Source: Rhodohalobacter sp. 614A (GTDB lineage Bacteria > Bacteroidota > Rhodothermia > Balneolales > Balneolaceae). From it: a DNA stretch of 64,000 nucleotides. Location of the stretch: assembly GCF_021462415.1 (NCBI RefSeq), contig NZ_JAKEDS010000001.1:778273-842272 (forward strand). Direction: 5' to 3'. Under the pieces are notes generated by a model. That model was given only the letters and a program-made list of their open reading frames with translations, was not told where the DNA came from and made no database searches. Positions 62,613 through 64,000 of this stretch are shown here, piece after piece. Each line of letters starts with the position of its first letter. The first letter of the stretch is position 1. Position numbers and translations under genes: made by a program.

Positions 62613-63338
62613 TTACCCTACCATGTCTTTCAACTCCAGAGCGTTCTGCGGAGCAAATCCCTGCTCATCGTTATCAAAATAGAGATACACATCTTTATCT
62701 TCATAACGCCATTCGTGGAGGCGATCTGTCCACCACGCCAATTGATCGTAATTGTATTTTCCCTGATATTTAAAATCAGATGGACCATGAAGCCGTACAT
62801 ACACAAAATCAGCAGTCACCTCCATCGGGCTTTGATAACCAGCCAAATCATAAATACAAAACGCCGCATTTTTTTCTCTCAAGATGTTAAATGTTGCATC
62901 GTTGATCCAGCTTTCATCCCGGAATTCAAAAACAGTCTTCACGTCATCGGGAAGAAGTTCTGTAAAATTTCGCAGTCGCTCTTCATTAAAGTTCCAGTTT
63001 GGCGGGAGCTGAAACAGAACCGGGCCCAGTTTTTCGCCAAACGCCTCAAATACGTTGAGCATGTTATCGAGGCTCTCTTGCGGTTCTTTCAGCTTTTTCA
63101 TGTGAGTGATATAACGGCTGGCTTTTGCTGAAAATTTGAAATGATCAGGCACTGTATTTTTCCAGTTCTCAACTGTTTCCGGATTGGGAAGGTTATAGAA
63201 TGTGTTGTTTACTTCTACCGTTTCAAACTGTCCCTGGTAATGTTCCAGCCATTTGTCTTTTGGAAGTTCTTCAGGGTAAAACGGTCCGCTCCAATGATCA
63301 TAATTCCATCCGGAAGTGCCGATGTGAATCTCTGCCAT
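62613..63338 (-). CDS. DUF72 (YecE-like) protein
   Basis: 241 residues. Full-length DUF72: HIGTSGWNYDHWSGPFYPEE, FETVEVNNTFYNLP, FKFSAKASRYITHMKKL, LGPVLFQLPPNW, VFEFRDESW and FVYVRLHGPS. TIM-barrel-like, soluble, widespread, function unknown. It precedes nothing obvious; the 92-residue gene is 45 bases upstream in the same direction. Confidence 0.93.
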   Translation of the reverse strand: MAEIHIGTSGWNYDHWSGPFYPEELPKDKWLEHYQGQFETVEVNNTFYNLPNPETVENWKNTVPDHFKFSAKASRYITHMKKLKEPQESLDNMLNVFEAFGEKLGPVLFQLPPNWNFNEERLRNFTELLPDDVKTVFEFRDESWINDATFNILREKNAAFCIYDLAGYQSPMEVTADFVYVRLHGPSDFKYQGKYNYDQLAWWTDRLHEWRYEDKDVYLYFDNDEQGFAPQNALELKDMVG

Positions 63339-63383
63339 ATTGATGAACTTTCTTTATGCAATGAATAGAGTAAAAAAACTTAT

Positions 63384-63662
63384 TTACTCGCTTTTCTCTT
63401 TTTCTAAAATTCTCTCGATACGATCTCTTGCCATTGTTATAATCGGATCTACAGAGGTGTCTGTTTCTTCCTCTAATTGAGTGATGATCCGTTCACCAAG
63501 TTTCTCATAGATCTCTTTCCAAAACAGGTATCGTTGGTTTCTGGCAACCTCTTTGGCGAGCAATTTTTGATGGGCGTCACCAATCACTTCTTCTGCTTCT
63601 TCATGTCTTTTGCAGACTTTCAGGGTGGTGAGCACTTCGTTTTTCAAATCATCCAAACTCAT
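63384..63662 (-). CDS. Small hypothetical helical protein
   Basis: 92 residues, unrecognised. Charged and almost all helical (SLDDLKNEVLTTLKVCKRHE, YEKLGERIITQLEEETDTS, MARDRIERILEKEKSE), no signal peptide. Same strand and 45 bases upstream of the DUF72 gene, so likely cotranscribed. Confidence 0.78.
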   Translation of the reverse strand: MSLDDLKNEVLTTLKVCKRHEEAEEVIGDAHQKLLAKEVARNQRYLFWKEIYEKLGERIITQLEEETDTSVDPIITMARDRIERILEKEKSE

Positions 63663-63782
63663 TTTATTTCTCCCTGGAGTTTAGTTTAAACCTCTTCCAC
63701 TATTATCATATTCAGATAACAGCCATTGGGTTCCATTCGGTTTAAAAAAAGAAGTATGGGTACCGTTTGAGGGGAATTCTTA

Positions 63783-64000
63783 TCAATAAACTTCTAAGAA
63801 CATTCTTTCGCTGGCTTTCACCTCGGTTTTTAACTGGTCTCTCGTCCAGTCCATTGGGTCCACATCTTTAATACTGTCTTTAAGCTCAATGTAATCGAAC
63901 AGCCCAAGCATTCCCAAAATCTGGAAGATTCCGGTTTCCATTCCTTTTAAACCGCAGACGTAAATCAGGGTATTATCTTTTTCAAGAATGGGAAACAGCA
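63783..64000 (-). CDS. Ferredoxin-NADP+ reductase-like protein, C-terminal part (runs off right edge)
   Basis: The minus-strand frame is open from base 64000 to a TGA at 63783 and gives 71 residues. TLIYVCGLKGMETGIF is the NADP-binding C-terminal motif of plant-type ferredoxin-NADP reductases, and the chain ends with aromatic FLEVY, as in FNR proteins whose last Tyr stacks on FAD. The start of the gene lies beyond the window. Confidence 0.85.
   Translation of the reverse strand, partial: LFPILEKDNTLIYVCGLKGMETGIFQILGMLGLFDYIELKDSIKDVDPMDWTRDQLKTEVKASERMFLEVY

Noticed and set aside
1-64000. CRISPR arrays, tRNA or rRNA genes, insertion sequences, prophage genes
   Set aside because: Looked for by eye and none found; a tRNAscan or covariance-model run would be needed to exclude small RNA genes fully.

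Overview
The window reads as a chromosomal segment of a marine or halophilic member of the Balneolota/Rhodothermota (former Bacteroidetes relatives). The basis is indirect: two large exported proteins end in the QNYPNPFNPTT-type Por secretion (T9SS) sorting domain typical of that group, there are many ECF sigma factor/Ser-Thr kinase pairs, there is a hybrid two-component sensor of Bacteroidota type, and most genes lack clear Shine-Dalgarno sequences. No rRNA, tRNA, CRISPR array, IS element or prophage was seen.

Region 1 (1-27.2 kb) is a regulatory and cell-surface region. It holds three copies of a two-gene cassette, an ECF sigma factor of the PF07638/TIGR02999 type followed by a membrane Ser/Thr kinase with a C-terminal TPR domain. 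Cassette 1 is divergent from a truncated outer-membrane protein gene at the left edge. Cassette 2 is divergent from a 1750-residue T9SS protein (beta-helix, PKD, BspA repeats). Cassette 3 is divergent from what looks like a relic of a PKD/BspA gene. A second T9SS protein (GLUG repeats) is divergent from a 1344-residue hybrid two-component regulator and from the decayed remains of a paralogue of that regulator. Directly downstream of each T9SS gene lies an unlisted 35-37 codon ORF. The two are clearly homologous, share 24 identical residues, and 13 of those 24 use different synonymous codons. Their W-x2-P-x-I-x2-L...T segment resembles RiPP (lasso-type) leader peptides.

Region 2 (27.3-34.5 kb) carries a GntP-type permease, an exported TPR-CHAT protein, FtsY, a CDP-alcohol phosphatidyltransferase and a Nudix hydrolase. 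Region 3 (34.5-50 kb) carries a small HTH-protein pair with overlapping genes, an RND efflux pump with its adaptor, a YdjM-type membrane hydrolase, a thioredoxin-like protein, an S9 peptidase, MtgA, a TPR histidine kinase, an HD hydrolase, a rhodanese lipoprotein and a FNT-family channel.

Region 4 (50-56 kb) is more accessory. A CHRD protein, an atypical SDR, a lasso-peptide B2-type transglutaminase-like protease and a PqqD/RRE protein form a tight operon with no cyclase and no adjacent precursor. It is followed by a block of dispersed repeats, a beta-lactamase-fold lipoprotein and an AT-rich, membrane-anchored HerA/DUF87-type ATPase that looks acquired. Region 5 (56-64 kb) is metabolic and regulatory: a Gfo/Idh/MocA oxidoreductase, phosphoglucomutase (TTG start), an iodotyrosine-deiodinase-like nitroreductase, a LytS/LytTR two-component pair, an outer-membrane barrel, a DUF72 protein, a small hypothetical protein and the C-terminus of a ferredoxin-NADP reductase.

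The most unusual feature is the repeated association of phosphorylation-linked sigma factors, T9SS surface proteins and conserved short peptides, with an orphan RiPP protease/RRE pair elsewhere in the same window. The link between the peptides and the RiPP enzymes is inference.
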